A DNA stretch of 64,000 nucleotides from Acetobacter cibinongensis (lineage in GTDB: Bacteria > Pseudomonadota > Alphaproteobacteria > Acetobacterales > Acetobacteraceae). The notes below the pieces were generated by a model. The model was not told where the DNA came from, searched no databases, and saw nothing but the letters and a program-made list of their open reading frames with translations. Positions 43,415-53,576 of the stretch are shown here, in pieces; position 1 is the first letter of the stretch, and each line of letters starts with the position of its first letter. Made by a program: the position numbers and the translations under genes. The stretch spans positions 58,480 to 122,479 of the forward strand of contig NZ_BAMV01000002.1 of NCBI RefSeq assembly GCF_000963925.1, written 5' to 3'.

Positions 43415-45096
43415 GCCCTATTCTAAAACATCCTGATAATTCCTATGGAAAGAGTAACCTTATACCGAGAATATGTAAGGTTTTTTTTGGAAAAAGCATT
43501 TTCCAGAAGAAAAGTTTGCAAGCCATTCCACTTGCTGCCCTTACAGTGCTCAGCGCCTGCGACCTTGCTCCCACCTACCAGGCCCCGCATTTTGTTGTGC
43601 CTGACACATGGCATGGGCAAGGCCTCTTTAAAGAAGCTCAACCGCAAGATACGGTTCTGCGCTCAGATTGGTGGACCTTATTTGCAGACCCAACGCTTTC
43701 AACACTGGAAGCGCAGGCAATGGATGGAAATGCAGATCTTCAGGCTGCGGCGGAACGCTTTATACAAGCCCGTTCTATTGTCATGGAAGCTCGGTCTGAC
43801 CTCCTGCCGCATTTTGCACTGGCTTTTGGGTCGAGCAATAACAAAAGTTCTTCTGACAGACTGTTTCGTTACAAAGGCCCCATTACGGCCACGGATGAAT
43901 TTTATGGTGGAATGGCAAGTTGGGAACCGGATATCTGGTCGTCCATCCGTAACCGTGTAAGAGCGCAGAAATATTATGCGCAAGCACAAGCTGCGCAATA
44001 TGCGTCGGCCCGGCTGAGTTTGCAGGCAGAGCTGGCCACAGACTATTTCGCACTGCGTGGACTGGACGCACAAAATGCGATTTATACCCAATCTATCGCC
44101 TATTATGAGCAGGCCCTGAAAGTTACGCAGACCCGGCTTGATAACCAGGATGCAACCGGAATTGATGTCGCACGTGCAAAAAATCAGCTTTACATGACGC
44201 AGGCGCGCCAGTTGGATATGCAAGCACAGCGCGACGTGCTGGAACACGCTTTAGCTATACTGGTTAACGCCTCACCGTCATCTTTCCACATTGCCGAAGT
44301 ATCGAGTCAGGATACGGCAGAGCCTGTTTTTCCATTAGGTATGCCATCGGAACTGCTACAACGCCGCCCGGATATTGCAATCGCAGAACGCGAAATGGCA
44401 CAGGCCAACAGAGCTATTGGCATTGCGCGTGCTGCATTCTACCCGCATGTATCCTTCAACGCTAATGGGGGCTTTGACGCCAACGGGTTTGATTTAGCCA
44501 ATCTGGCCAATAGCATGTGGTCTTATGGGGCGTCTGTCACCATGCCGCTATTTGAAGGGGGGCTGCGCAGAGCCCAACTCCAACGCACATGGTCAAACTA
44601 CCGTGAAACACGGGATCATTATCGCATGGCAATATTATCGGCCTTCAAAGATGTGGAAAACGGTCTTTCCATGACCGCACGCCTACGGGCTGAAAATACA
44701 CGCCTGAAACAGGCAGTAGATGCCGCCATGCAATCACAAACCTTAACCATGACACTTTATAAAGGCGGGGCCGACGGCTATCTGGATGCACTGATTGCGC
44801 AGGTCAATACGCTTGACGCCCGAATTGAACAGGCACAAGTGCAGGCCCGCGCCCTTCAGGCCTCAGTGGGCTTGGTACGTGCATTGGGCGGCGGTTGGAA
44901 CGATAAGCTACTGCCTACTCCTGACCAGACCATGACATTCACAGGTTTTCAGTATGAGGGCTTACGTCATCCTACCCCGGTTGCCGGAATTGAGAGCCCA
45001 GTTAATCAGGAACACTATGAAAACCTGACAACAAGCAGTCCAATAAGCCCGACAGATTCTTCTAAAGCCGGGAGTATCGGCCACCTTCAAAAGTGA
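43411..45096 (+). CDS. RND efflux outer-membrane channel (NodT/TolC family lipoprotein)
   Basis: A 561-residue OMF protein overlapping the adaptor by 4 nt. A lipobox L-S-A-C at Cys50 comes unusually late, so the true start may be downstream (a TTG at codon 36). Two repeats of the OEP coiled-coil domain follow, with L-L-Q-R-R-P-D-I-A-I-A-E-R-E between them and the S-x-P-L-F-E-G-G-like segment M-P-L-F-E-G-G. It forms the trimeric tunnel of the pump. The tail after residue ~520 is Ser/Thr-rich. Confidence 0.9.
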   Translation: MSPILKHPDNSYGKSNLIPRICKVFFGKSIFQKKSLQAIPLAALTVLSACDLAPTYQAPHFVVPDTWHGQGLFKEAQPQDTVLRSDWWTLFADPTLSTLEAQAMDGNADLQAAAERFIQARSIVMEARSDLLPHFALAFGSSNNKSSSDRLFRYKGPITATDEFYGGMASWEPDIWSSIRNRVRAQKYYAQAQAAQYASARLSLQAELATDYFALRGLDAQNAIYTQSIAYYEQALKVTQTRLDNQDATGIDVARAKNQLYMTQARQLDMQAQRDVLEHALAILVNASPSSFHIAEVSSQDTAEPVFPLGMPSELLQRRPDIAIAEREMAQANRAIGIARAAFYPHVSFNANGGFDANGFDLANLANSMWSYGASVTMPLFEGGLRRAQLQRTWSNYRETRDHYRMAILSAFKDVENGLSMTARLRAENTRLKQAVDAAMQSQTLTMTLYKGGADGYLDALIAQVNTLDARIEQAQVQARALQASVGLVRALGGGWNDKLLPTPDQTMTFTGFQYEGLRHPTPVAGIESPVNQEHYENLTTSSPISPTDSSKAGSIGHLQK

Positions 45097-45183
45097 CCGA
45101 AAAACTGTAACAGACGGGAGTATAGTCACAAATTCTAAGGGCTTAGGAAAACCACAGGCCAACATAGAGTAACAACCGTTAAA

Positions 45184-45212
45184 GACCTCACCCCAAGAGT
45201 TGGAGTGAGGTC
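45184..45212 (+). terminator. Hairpin after the RND operon
   Basis: GACCTCAC / GTGAGGTC 8-bp stem with a 13-nt loop, about 90 nt after the operon and 10 nt from the end of the convergent Hint-domain gene. The T tract is weak. Confidence 0.55.
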
Positions 45213-45221
45213 ATAACTTGG

Positions 45222-46624
45222 TTAGGCGCGAAGTGCTGCGTCTTCGGACACTGTGTTTCTGACAAGATACGGACCGGATGCCAGAATTTGAAGTGTAAGA
45301 AACCCTATTGCGCCCTGCTTTCTATCACCCAAAGCAAGATAAGCGTTGCCTGACGTCCAGCGCATGGTTGGAGATTCTACGCTATTCCATCCTGTCAGAT
45401 TTTCATCATCCAGATGAGATGTAATGGTGCGCGTCGCGTTTTTCTCACAAAGCGTGATATTTCCAACCAGAACCCCCAGAGCACGGCGGTCATCGACAAA
45501 TGGCCCTATGGCATCACAAGGGCGGCTCACATTTGAGATAATGTGGACCGTTTTAACGCCTTCCGGAAGCATGAAGACAGAACCATTTTTTTTCTTGCGG
45601 ATTGGATAGAGTGTGTGACCAGTGTCTGATTTCAGATGCAGGTCATTATCATGCGTTAAAACAGCCGCTGCTGTTTGAAACGGAACAGACTTCTCTTCTG
45701 CACGCAAACTTAATTTCTGAAATAATGGCTCAACAAAAGCGCGAGAAACGTTAAGAGGTGCTGCTGCGTCATCCCATGTCAAATTACGACCGCGCGCAAT
45801 GGACAATACGTCCCCGTCCTGCCGAAATTTATGCCGGTTACCGGTATCAAGATAGCTTTCCGTCAACACACCATCAGCAATGATGATCGCATGGTCTTCA
45901 GTTTCAACGTGATAATAGTCGTAATGGGTGAAAGATTGGTCGTAGAAGATGGACTGACCGTTCACGAGCATCCGTGCGGGAACAAAACAATCATCAAGAA
46001 ACAGGCAATGTTCCGGGGTAATGAGCATATCCTTAAAAGGCACGCCTGTTGCCAGAGCATCTTTAAGGATTCGTACGGGGTATCCTGCTGATCGACTGAA
46101 AGAAGAGGGTTGGCGACACATGTCGATTTACCGACCCAAGAGACCGTTTTCTGCTCTATTTTACCGTTTACAAGCGTATCAATTTTGTCGCCTATAGTCA
46201 GGTTTTCGACTTTACAGAGAGATCCGTTAACTGAGATTTCCGTTCCTGCAAGAAAGCAGGGGTCAAACCCACGATTGTTAAATGCGAGTGATGTGCTTGT
46301 TCCATCATTCCCATTTACTTGCCAATGATTATTGTTACCATATGAATTATTCACATAGGTATAGTTTGATATATTAATATCGGCATCTGTTAATAAAAAA
46401 TATCCACCGTGCCCATCGCCTAATATTATCTGTTTTGAACCTGCACTTCCCCATGTAAAATCATATGTATATTTTGTTCCATTAATAGTGAAATGAGTAG
46501 AATCATTAAAAAAAACTGAAACGCTATTTTTAGTGTTCGACACTTTTCCTGACGAGTCTATGGTCGCGAAGTTAAGTGTATTCTGCCCCGAAGATGGAAT
46601 ATTGCTTGTGGCTGTCATGAACAC
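45222..46624 (-). pseudogene. Hint_2-domain protein, frameshifted
   Basis: Two overlapping minus-strand frames together make one Hint protein. The first (from the ATG at 46624) has a Ser/Asn/Thr-rich N-terminal domain and then the Hint start D-P-C-F-L-A-G-T-E-I and V-S-W-V-G-K. The second continues with Y-P-V-R-I-L-K-D-A-L-A, L-I-T-P-E-H-C-L-F and V-P-A-R-M-L-V-N-G, and runs to 45222. The change of frame falls at about 46083-46095; one missing nucleotide explains it. Hint_2 proteins are common in acetic acid bacteria, often as surface or exported proteins; the Cys and the T-P-E-H histidine are both present. Either a recent pseudogene or a sequence error. Confidence 0.75.
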
Positions 46625-47459
46625 AATCCTGTTTCTTGTTAAGGAAAATTTGCTGTTAAATAGAAAATAAATTGCGCGCCGTCAAATAATTTCTCACATA
46701 TTTAAATATTCATTTAAATAAAACACATAATAACTGATATTGATGCAATCTCTATAATGATGTTTATATTTGTTTTATTTTAACATTTTGTTGAAGTGTG
46801 GCTTTTTTTAATACAATTACGCCCCAATCAAGAGTTCCCACTCGCTGGCATTTTATGGCGTGCATTCGTCTTAATAGCGTTATCCAGAAGCACTTGTCGA
46901 AAGATGGAACCCGCTAAAAGTTAGAAAAACGGCTATCTGAGAGTACCTGCGTTTGATTATCAGGATGCACGCGTCAGGATTTATTTTTGAACCATGAGAT
47001 CCTTATTGTGCCGCACTGTGCTCATGACCCAGAAGACTTCTGGCTTACAGAATGCAGTCCCTACGGTTGTAACAACCGTTAATGGAGCATGTGATGGTCT
47101 GCATGACTTAGGGACTTATAACACCAATCTGTCATCCTCTCTTCTGAGGACATAGACCGGGCAGTGTCGTGCTGACAGCCTTAGACGTCAGGCTTCTGAC
47201 ACCGAACAGGCGGCAAGCCACTCGGAGGAGAGACAGCCATGCAGTGAAGACACCCTCTTCGGCTTTCGGCCTCTCCCAATACAAGACTGTACCACGCTTT
47301 ACTGCATATAACGCGAAGATTAGTAGGAGAGATAACGCACAACAGAAAATCCTTGGAGATTTTGGAAACTACAAAGATGTCGGCTTTCCGCAAGGGTTTA
47401 TCGAATTTATAGTTTCTCCGACACAATATTAAGCGGCCATAAGAAGCGGCAATCCTGCG
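46625..47459. other. Long intergenic region with two short palindromes
   Basis: About 835 nt. The first 200 nt are very AT-rich and should hold the Hint gene promoter. Two perfect odd-length palindromes lie close together: CCAGAAG-a-CTTCTGG (47029-47043) and ACGGTTGT-a-ACAACCGT (47063-47079). A plus-strand frame at 47169-47432 has no recognisable features. Function unknown. Confidence 0.4.
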
Positions 47460-48713
47460 TCAGGCCGTTTGTAACTGTGCATCTGCCTGCAACACGGCAT
47501 GAAGCAAAACATTGGCACCAGCAGTTGTATCTGGTTGCTCTGCACTTTCTGCCTCGTTGTGGCTGATACCTTTCCAGCAAGGCACAAAAATCATCGCTGT
47601 TGGCACAACCTTTGCGACATATACTGCATCATGCCCCGCGCCAGACACAATTTTACGCGATGAATAGCCAAGTTTTTCCGTGCTACTCTCTACGCAAGAC
47701 AGGCAGAACGAATCAAAATGCACAGCGGCAGACACCCAAGTGGGTTCAATTGAAACTTGTGTTTCGCAAGATGTAGCGATGTGTGATAACGTTTCGTAAA
47801 ACTTTTTTTCCATTCCTTCCAGAACATCATCCGCTGGGTGGCGCAGATCCACTGTGAATTGCACTTGCCCAGGTATGACGTTGCTACTGCCGGGTTGGCA
47901 GTTCACAATTCCCACTGTGCCTAACCCATCCGGCCCATGAGCCATAGCAATATGGTGCACACCATCTATCATGCGGGCGGCCGCCCACAAGGCATCTGAG
48001 CGCATGGTCATGGGCGTTGTGCCAGCATGTGCATCTTGCCCTGTCACCGTTACAGTGTACCAGCGCATGGCCTGTACGCCTGTGACAATACCAATGGTTT
48101 TGTGCTCTGCTTCCAGCACGGGTCCTTGTTCAATATGCAGTTCAAAATAGGCGCTGGCTGGGTGCTGGCCACATGGCTCCTGCCCCACAAAGCCAATTTC
48201 CTCCAACGCCTGCCCGAGCGTTATGCCGTTTTTATCCGCTCTGCCTTTGGCGTAATCTTGCGTAAAGACGCCACCAAATACACCAGAGGCCAACATGGGG
48301 GGCGTAAAGCGCGCGCCTTCTTCATTTGTCCAATTAACGACTTCTATAGGGTGTACAGTTGTAAGGCCCGCCGTGTGCAACGCACGCAATACACTAACCC
48401 CGCCCAATACACCTAAAATACCATCAAACTTACCGCCTGTTGGCTGGGTATCAAGATGGCTCCCGATCATGATAGGTGGCAGGTCATTATTACTGCCGGG
48501 CCTACGGGCAAACTGATTACCCATAGAGTCATATGTCACCGTGCAACCCAAAGCTTCACAGGTTTTGGCAAACCATGCTCTTACTTTTGCGTCTTCCTCA
48601 GACAAAGCCAAGCGGCATATACCGCCTTTTGGCGTACCACCAAACTTGGCTGTTTCCATAAGATCAAGCCAAAGGGCTGGGCCATCTATGACCATATTGC
48701 TATGCGCAACCAT
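47460..48713 (-). CDS. M20-family allantoate amidohydrolase / N-carbamoyl-amino-acid hydrolase
   Basis: A 417-residue metal-dependent amidohydrolase. Metal ligands are in G-S-H-L-D-T-Q-P-T-G-G-K-F-D-G, N-E-E-G-A-R-F and E-L-H-I-E-Q-G, with I-S-H-N-E-A-E near the end; the dimerisation lid has D-A-H-A-G-T-T-P. The family opens ureido compounds (allantoate, N-carbamoyl amino acids, beta-ureidopropionate) to release ammonia and CO2. No allantoinase or urease genes are near, so an N-carbamoyl or guanidine-derived substrate is as likely as allantoate. First of three minus-strand genes reading 50588 to 47460. Confidence 0.9.
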   Translation of the reverse strand: MVAHSNMVIDGPALWLDLMETAKFGGTPKGGICRLALSEEDAKVRAWFAKTCEALGCTVTYDSMGNQFARRPGSNNDLPPIMIGSHLDTQPTGGKFDGILGVLGGVSVLRALHTAGLTTVHPIEVVNWTNEEGARFTPPMLASGVFGGVFTQDYAKGRADKNGITLGQALEEIGFVGQEPCGQHPASAYFELHIEQGPVLEAEHKTIGIVTGVQAMRWYTVTVTGQDAHAGTTPMTMRSDALWAAARMIDGVHHIAMAHGPDGLGTVGIVNCQPGSSNVIPGQVQFTVDLRHPADDVLEGMEKKFYETLSHIATSCETQVSIEPTWVSAAVHFDSFCLSCVESSTEKLGYSSRKIVSGAGHDAVYVAKVVPTAMIFVPCWKGISHNEAESAEQPDTTAGANVLLHAVLQADAQLQTA

Positions 48714-48749
48714 ATTTCTGTCCTTTACTCGCTCTTTGGTGCAAAAGTT

Positions 48750-49691
48750 TTAGTAGCCTGTGTGCGGATTACACAGCAGCGCAGGCGTAACGCCACGTTC
48801 TAACTGCGTAATAGACTGTGCAATATATTTTGCCTGCCAGTAGGCAGAAGCGTGTGAGGCTGTGTGGGGCGTGACTGTAATACGCGGGTGGTCCCAGAGA
48901 GGGGACTCATGAGGTAGGGGTTCTGGCGCAACAACATCCAGCACCGCACCAGACAACAAACCGGTATTAAGTGCCTGCAACAAATCTTGCTGCACAACAT
49001 GCTCGCCCCGCCCTACATTGATAAACCCTGCCCCACGCGGCAGATTTTCTAAAAACTTCAATGTTACAAGATCTCGGGTGTGGGGCGTACTGGGCAGAAG
49101 GTTAACGAGAATATCCGTTCTGGACAGGAAGTCCGGCAAGGCTTCCTGTCCCACATACACTTGTACATCCGGCAGGGTTGCGCGGGAGCGTTTCCAACCA
49201 GCTACCTGAAACCCCATTCGTGCCAAATGAGTAGCCACATAGCCCCCCAAGTGACCCAGCCCCATAATACCAATCCGCGTTTCAGCCGTTGTGCGGGCTA
49301 CGCTGTTGTAAACCCACTCGTGACGCTGCTGCTGAAGTGCCCATGTGCGGGCATCCCTGTTCAGGCTAATGGCCGCCCATGTTACATAATCTGCCATCAA
49401 TTGTGCTGTTTGCTCTCCACCCATACGGACAAGAGGCACATGCAGCGGGAAATCTGGGTGTTGGAGTAGATGGTCTACCCCCGCCCCCGTGCATAAAATG
49501 GCTTTAACCTGTGCCAGTGCAGCGTAATGCTCATCTTCAGGCTGCCAGACCAGCACATAATCTGAAGGCAAAACCTCTGTCTCTGGCGCGTACCAGGAGC
49601 AGACGGTCAAGTCTGGCGCAGCTTTGGCAAAGGCTTCTTTCCAGACCGTAAATCTTTCTGGGCCGTCTGCACTAATAATAAGCCGCGCCAT
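48750..49691 (-). CDS. GhrA-like D-2-hydroxyacid dehydrogenase (glyoxylate/hydroxypyruvate reductase)
   Basis: A 313-residue NAD(P)-dependent dehydrogenase. The Rossmann motif G-L-G-H-L-G is near residue 143, followed by K-R-S-R that suits NADPH; the catalytic Arg lies in N-V-G-R-G-E-H and His in H-T-A-S-H. It would reduce a 2-oxoacid such as glyoxylate or hydroxypyruvate. In context it may remove the oxoacid released by the neighbouring hydrolases, for example glyoxylate from a ureidoglycolate path. It lies 24 nt from the DDAH-like gene. Confidence 0.88.
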   Translation of the reverse strand: MARLIISADGPERFTVWKEAFAKAAPDLTVCSWYAPETEVLPSDYVLVWQPEDEHYAALAQVKAILCTGAGVDHLLQHPDFPLHVPLVRMGGEQTAQLMADYVTWAAISLNRDARTWALQQQRHEWVYNSVARTTAETRIGIMGLGHLGGYVATHLARMGFQVAGWKRSRATLPDVQVYVGQEALPDFLSRTDILVNLLPSTPHTRDLVTLKFLENLPRGAGFINVGRGEHVVQQDLLQALNTGLLSGAVLDVVAPEPLPHESPLWDHPRITVTPHTASHASAYWQAKYIAQSITQLERGVTPALLCNPHTGY

Positions 49692-49715
49692 AATGTTATA
49701 CCTTGTCTACCCTGT

Positions 49716-50588
49716 TTATGCTGGCACAAGAGACTTTCTGCGCAGCGGCATAGTCATGCAATGAATGCTGCCGCCCCCCTGTGAAAACTGGTTTAGCTCA
49801 GGGTCCATGACCGTTAAACCTTCAGCGCGCAGCATGGCGTTAATACGCGTTGAATGGAATGGGCTAATTACCCGGTCCTTACCCAAAGCAAGCACATTAC
49901 AGCCCATATCCCGCATGGCTTCTTTGTAACTGACTGGCAGTAGGCGAATACCCTGCGCCTTGAACCACTCCAGATCTTCATCCGCCAAACAGTCAACTGC
50001 CGCAATAGCCAGATTTTCTGCCACCATGGTGAAAATAACATCCAGATGCAGGAAATGTTCGGGAAACCGGATCATGCGGCAGGTCCATCCGGCTTCTTCA
50101 AACCAACTGATGAATTCTGCGGCACCCGCTTCATCAGTACGCCCACCGCTGACACCCACCGCAAGCAAACCGGGGCGGATAATATGAATATCACCGCCTT
50201 CAATATGCCCTTTGGTGCAGCTTTTCCAGATTTCATCTGGCGCATAGAAAGAACGGATCTCCCCTTCTTCCGCTACACGTTCCTTGCGCATCAAACGGGT
50301 GACAACCGTACCAAACGGCGTAGTCTGTGAGCTGTCGCGCGTATAAACCTGATAGGGCATATCGGGCTTCGGTTTCAGGAAGTGGCACGCAACATCTGCC
50401 TCTTTTAAGGTGCTTACCAGCTCGGAAAACTGTGCATTCAAGGCTGAACGGTCAATTTTACCGCCGTTTGCCATGGTTTGAATGGCAATATCGTTGCTTG
50501 GAATCCACTGATAGTACTCTGGTGAACAGAGCAGCACATCAGCCAGTTCACCGGTTTCGCTATCAATAAACCAGCGGTTTGCTACCAT
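49716..50588 (-). CDS. DDAH/arginine-deiminase-family guanidino hydrolase
   Basis: A 290-residue pentein-fold protein of the amidinotransferase family. Conserved parts: Y-T-R-D-S-S, G-H-I-E-G-G-D, F-L-H-L-D (catalytic His and Asp) and G-G-S-I-H-C-M-T-M-P with the nucleophilic Cys277. Such enzymes hydrolyse guanidino groups (dimethylarginine, arginine, N-succinylarginine). The exact substrate is unclear. It is transcribed away from the LysR gene and leads the three-gene unit with the reductase and amidohydrolase, which suggests breakdown of a guanidino or ureido compound. Confidence 0.88.
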   Translation of the reverse strand: MVANRWFIDSETGELADVLLCSPEYYQWIPSNDIAIQTMANGGKIDRSALNAQFSELVSTLKEADVACHFLKPKPDMPYQVYTRDSSQTTPFGTVVTRLMRKERVAEEGEIRSFYAPDEIWKSCTKGHIEGGDIHIIRPGLLAVGVSGGRTDEAGAAEFISWFEEAGWTCRMIRFPEHFLHLDVIFTMVAENLAIAAVDCLADEDLEWFKAQGIRLLPVSYKEAMRDMGCNVLALGKDRVISPFHSTRINAMLRAEGLTVMDPELNQFSQGGGSIHCMTMPLRRKSLVPA

Positions 50589-50997
50589 TACCGGAAATCC
50601 TTGAGATTGCTAAGTTCTCCCAGACTGTAACGGAAAAGGAACGAGTGCAAAATGAGAATTAACCGGAGTTCACTTTAGAAAATGATTAATTATCCTTCCA
50701 AAACAGCTTTAAAAATTCCCTTGGAAATCCCTCAAATGGCTGTTTTCTGCCAAAAAATTTTCTATTCCTCCGACGTGCCACAATTTCATACTTGAGTGTT
50801 TGCACGTGTTTGAGCCTATCTTAGAGCCGTAACCCACTTCCCGCCCGCACATTCTTACGATAGAGTAACGGAGTGTATGAGGTGGTAGGTATCTTGAAAG
50901 AACGGTTACACGCCATGTGCCCCCGTGGCCCGAATGCTTACACTATCAGGTCAATTTTTACCCCGCCAACACAGCCTGAGAGGACTCGACAGATCAC
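50589..50997. promoter_or_regulatory. Divergent control region, guanidino-hydrolase operon / LysR-transporter operon
   Basis: 409 nt, AT-rich near the DDAH-like gene. LysR regulators usually bind such a divergent region and control both sides; no specific T-N11-A site could be assigned. No other gene is seen. Confidence 0.5.
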
Positions 50998-51972
50998 ATG
51001 AAAAGATCAGCCAAGCCCCCAGCGGCCGTTACCCCGCAACGCAAAGCCACACCGTGGCGTTCAAGCGGCTTTAGTGGTCAGGTTTCAGAAGTTGATTTGC
51101 GCCTGCTGCGTGTTTTTCACACGGTTGCGGCACAGGGCGGTTTTGCTGCCGCTGAAATTGCTTTGGGCAAAAGTAAATCCTCCATCAGTCTGGATATTTC
51201 GGCCCTTGAAACGCGGCTGGGCCTTAAGCTGTGCAAGCGTGGCAGAAGTGGATTTTCCCTGACAAGTGAAGGGCAATCGGTGCTGGAAGCCACATTGGGG
51301 CTTTTACAGAATATACAGCATTTTCAGCAGCGCATTAATCAGATTAGCGGAATTCTATCCGGCACATTCCGGCTTTATGTGCCCGATAACCTGCAAACGC
51401 ATGGTGAAACCCCCCTCATACGCGCCATAGAAACCTTTACCAGCCACCACCCCAACGTGTTCATGACCGTTCATTCTGCCAACACGCGAGAAGTGGAAGT
51501 GGCTGTTACAACAGGTCAGGCCACAGCGGGGATTGCACTCTACCCCCAAAATATGCCCGGCATGCAGGGCATACCTTTGGTGTCAGAAGCGCTTAATCTC
51601 TACTGTGGTGTACGCAACCCCCTCTACTCCATGCCGGAAGACGCCATTACGCTAGAAGTCTTGGCCGCACAGCGCATGATTGCTGTTTCAGATGCAGCCA
51701 CTTCCCCTCAATGGAATGAAATAAGACAGCACCTTTCTTTCAGAGCTGCCGCTGAAAATGTGGATGCCCGCGCGCTGCTTATTCTGTCCGGAAACTTCAT
51801 AGGTTTTTTACCAGAAGCTTTTGCAAAACCATTGGTGGACCGGGGATTGCTCCGGCACATCAATTTCAACAATCTGCAACTTATCACCTGCTGTCATTTT
51901 TTAGCGCGTACGTCTCCCGAAACAGAACTGATGGTTGAGACATTTCGCGCCCTGCTGGAAGACTCATACTAA
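50998..51972 (+). CDS. LysR-family transcriptional regulator
   Basis: A 324-residue LysR protein with ~27 extra basic N-terminal residues. The helix-turn-helix lies at about 30-90 (V-D-L-R-L-L-R-V-F-H-T-V-A, G-F-A-A-A-E-I-A-L-G-K-S-K-S-S-I-S), then the effector domain. It shares 1 nt with the fused transporter gene, so it is the first gene of the transporter operon and is likely its regulator, probably sensing the imported compound. Confidence 0.93.
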   Translation: MKRSAKPPAAVTPQRKATPWRSSGFSGQVSEVDLRLLRVFHTVAAQGGFAAAEIALGKSKSSISLDISALETRLGLKLCKRGRSGFSLTSEGQSVLEATLGLLQNIQHFQQRINQISGILSGTFRLYVPDNLQTHGETPLIRAIETFTSHHPNVFMTVHSANTREVEVAVTTGQATAGIALYPQNMPGMQGIPLVSEALNLYCGVRNPLYSMPEDAITLEVLAAQRMIAVSDAATSPQWNEIRQHLSFRAAAENVDARALLILSGNFIGFLPEAFAKPLVDRGLLRHINFNNLQLITCCHFLARTSPETELMVETFRALLEDSY

Positions 51973-53576
51973 TGGCTGCTCTTTCTCTCCTTACCGCACT
52001 GCAGCGGGGTTTTGGTCCACGCAAAATTGGCAATGCCTTGTTTGCTGGCGTAATTGGCACCGGGCTAGCACTTGCCACACCAACCGGGTGCCGCGCTCAG
52101 GGTGCAACTGAGACTGTGCCGTCTTTCATACAAGACGGCACATTGACGGTCTGTACAAACCCAACCCTGCCCCCCATGACCTTTATTCAGGGGTCGGATG
52201 CCAGCAAGCCCGAAGGCATGGATATTGATGTTGTGCGCGCACTGGCACAGCGCTGGCATGCCTCTCTCTCTTTAATCACAATGGATTTTACAGGCCTTTT
52301 CCCCAGCCTTGCAGCCCAGCGCTGTGGCCTGGTCTTGAGCGGCATTATACAATTGGCGGACAGAGAAAAGAATTTTGATGCGGTCGCCTACCAGGACACG
52401 GCCCTAACCGTTGTAGCTCGTGCCAACACACCAGCCCTTAAAAGCATGGCTGAGCTTTCTGGTAAAACCATCGCCGTACAGGCAGGCACAAGTTATGCGG
52501 CACGGATTGAGCATGAAAATCAGGCTCTTGCCGCTGCGGGTAAAGACCCCATTCTTATTCAGCAATACCCGACAGAAGACCAGGTTGTGCAGCAGGTGCT
52601 TATTGGCCGGGTTTTTGCTTTTGTAAGCCAGGATGTAGAGTTGTATTTCCGCCAGAAACAACTCCACGGTAAAGTCCGTATTATTCTTAAACCTGACTAT
52701 CAAGACTACCGCCATTTTGCCGCCTATTTGCGGAAAAACAAACAGGACCGCGCCATACTGGCGCAAAGCATAGCCGACCTTGAGCAAGATGGCACACTTG
52801 CACGACTTCGCCAGAAATGGTCTCTTTCTTCACAGGCGGAGCAAGCGCTCTCGGCAGATGAAAGTGCTGGTGGCTTTAACTGGCAGTCTTTCTTTTCTGC
52901 TCTTTTCTCCGCAGCCTTTTTGAAAGGTGCCGCCCTGACACTGGGCGTTGCTCTGCTTTCTCATTTCATAGCCATTCTATTGTCCATCCCCATGGCTATC
53001 ACTTTGAACAGCCATAAAAAATCTGCTCTTAAATGGGTAATCAAAGCGTATGTCTCCATTTTCAGAGGCGCGCCAACATTGTTACAGCTTTTGTTTATCT
53101 GGAACGCCCTACCGCAGTTTTTTCCTATTTTCCGGGAACAATGGTTCACGCCGTTTCTTGCAACACTTGTAGCGCTTTCCATCAATGAGTCTGCGTATCA
53201 GGTGGAAATTAACCGTGCGGCCCTGAGTGCTGTTGATGGTGGCCAGGAGCTTGCGGCAGATGCGTTAGGCATGAAACGTCGGCAGGTTTACCGCTACGTT
53301 ATTTTTCCGCAAGCTTTACGAATTGCGCTACCGCCCACCATTAACGAATTTATCAGCCTGCTCAAAACCACCTCCCTGGCTTCTGTTATTTCCTTACAAG
53401 AGCTGCTGGCCATTACACAGGTGCAGGTAGCGCGTACGTTTGAGTTTACAGAGTATTATGCCGCCGCTCTGGTCTATTATCTGGCAATGGTCTTCTTTTT
53501 CTTGTTTTTGCAAAAACGTGTTGAACGCCGTTTTTCATGGGCCGACCGTAAGAAAGCGACAGCCAATGCACTCTAA
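51972..53576 (+). CDS. Fused amino-acid ABC transporter binding protein and permease
   Basis: A 534-residue fusion. Signal peptide (~1-43), then a family-3 polar amino-acid binding domain (~50-285: G-T-L-T-V-C-T-N-P-T-L-P-P-M, G-M-D-I-D-V-V-R-A-L-A, L-A-G-like S-G-K-T-I-A-V-Q-A-G-T-S), then a HisM/GlnP-type permease domain (~310-525) with several helices and the E-A-A-like loop E-L-A-A-D-A-L-G-M. The binding domain is therefore tethered to the channel. It imports a polar or cationic amino-acid-like compound, together with the ATPase next to it. Confidence 0.92.
   Translation: MAALSLLTALQRGFGPRKIGNALFAGVIGTGLALATPTGCRAQGATETVPSFIQDGTLTVCTNPTLPPMTFIQGSDASKPEGMDIDVVRALAQRWHASLSLITMDFTGLFPSLAAQRCGLVLSGIIQLADREKNFDAVAYQDTALTVVARANTPALKSMAELSGKTIAVQAGTSYAARIEHENQALAAAGKDPILIQQYPTEDQVVQQVLIGRVFAFVSQDVELYFRQKQLHGKVRIILKPDYQDYRHFAAYLRKNKQDRAILAQSIADLEQDGTLARLRQKWSLSSQAEQALSADESAGGFNWQSFFSALFSAAFLKGAALTLGVALLSHFIAILLSIPMAITLNSHKKSALKWVIKAYVSIFRGAPTLLQLLFIWNALPQFFPIFREQWFTPFLATLVALSINESAYQVEINRAALSAVDGGQELAADALGMKRRQVYRYVIFPQALRIALPPTINEFISLLKTTSLASVISLQELLAITQVQVARTFEFTEYYAAALVYYLAMVFFFLFLQKRVERRFSWADRKKATANAL

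Noticed and set aside
45169..47082. A 14-bp direct repeat (GTAACAACCGTTAA) at 45169-45182 and 47069-47082, flanking the Hint-domain gene.
   Set aside because: Several 14-mers are expected to occur twice by chance in a window of this size, and nothing else marks a mobile element here.
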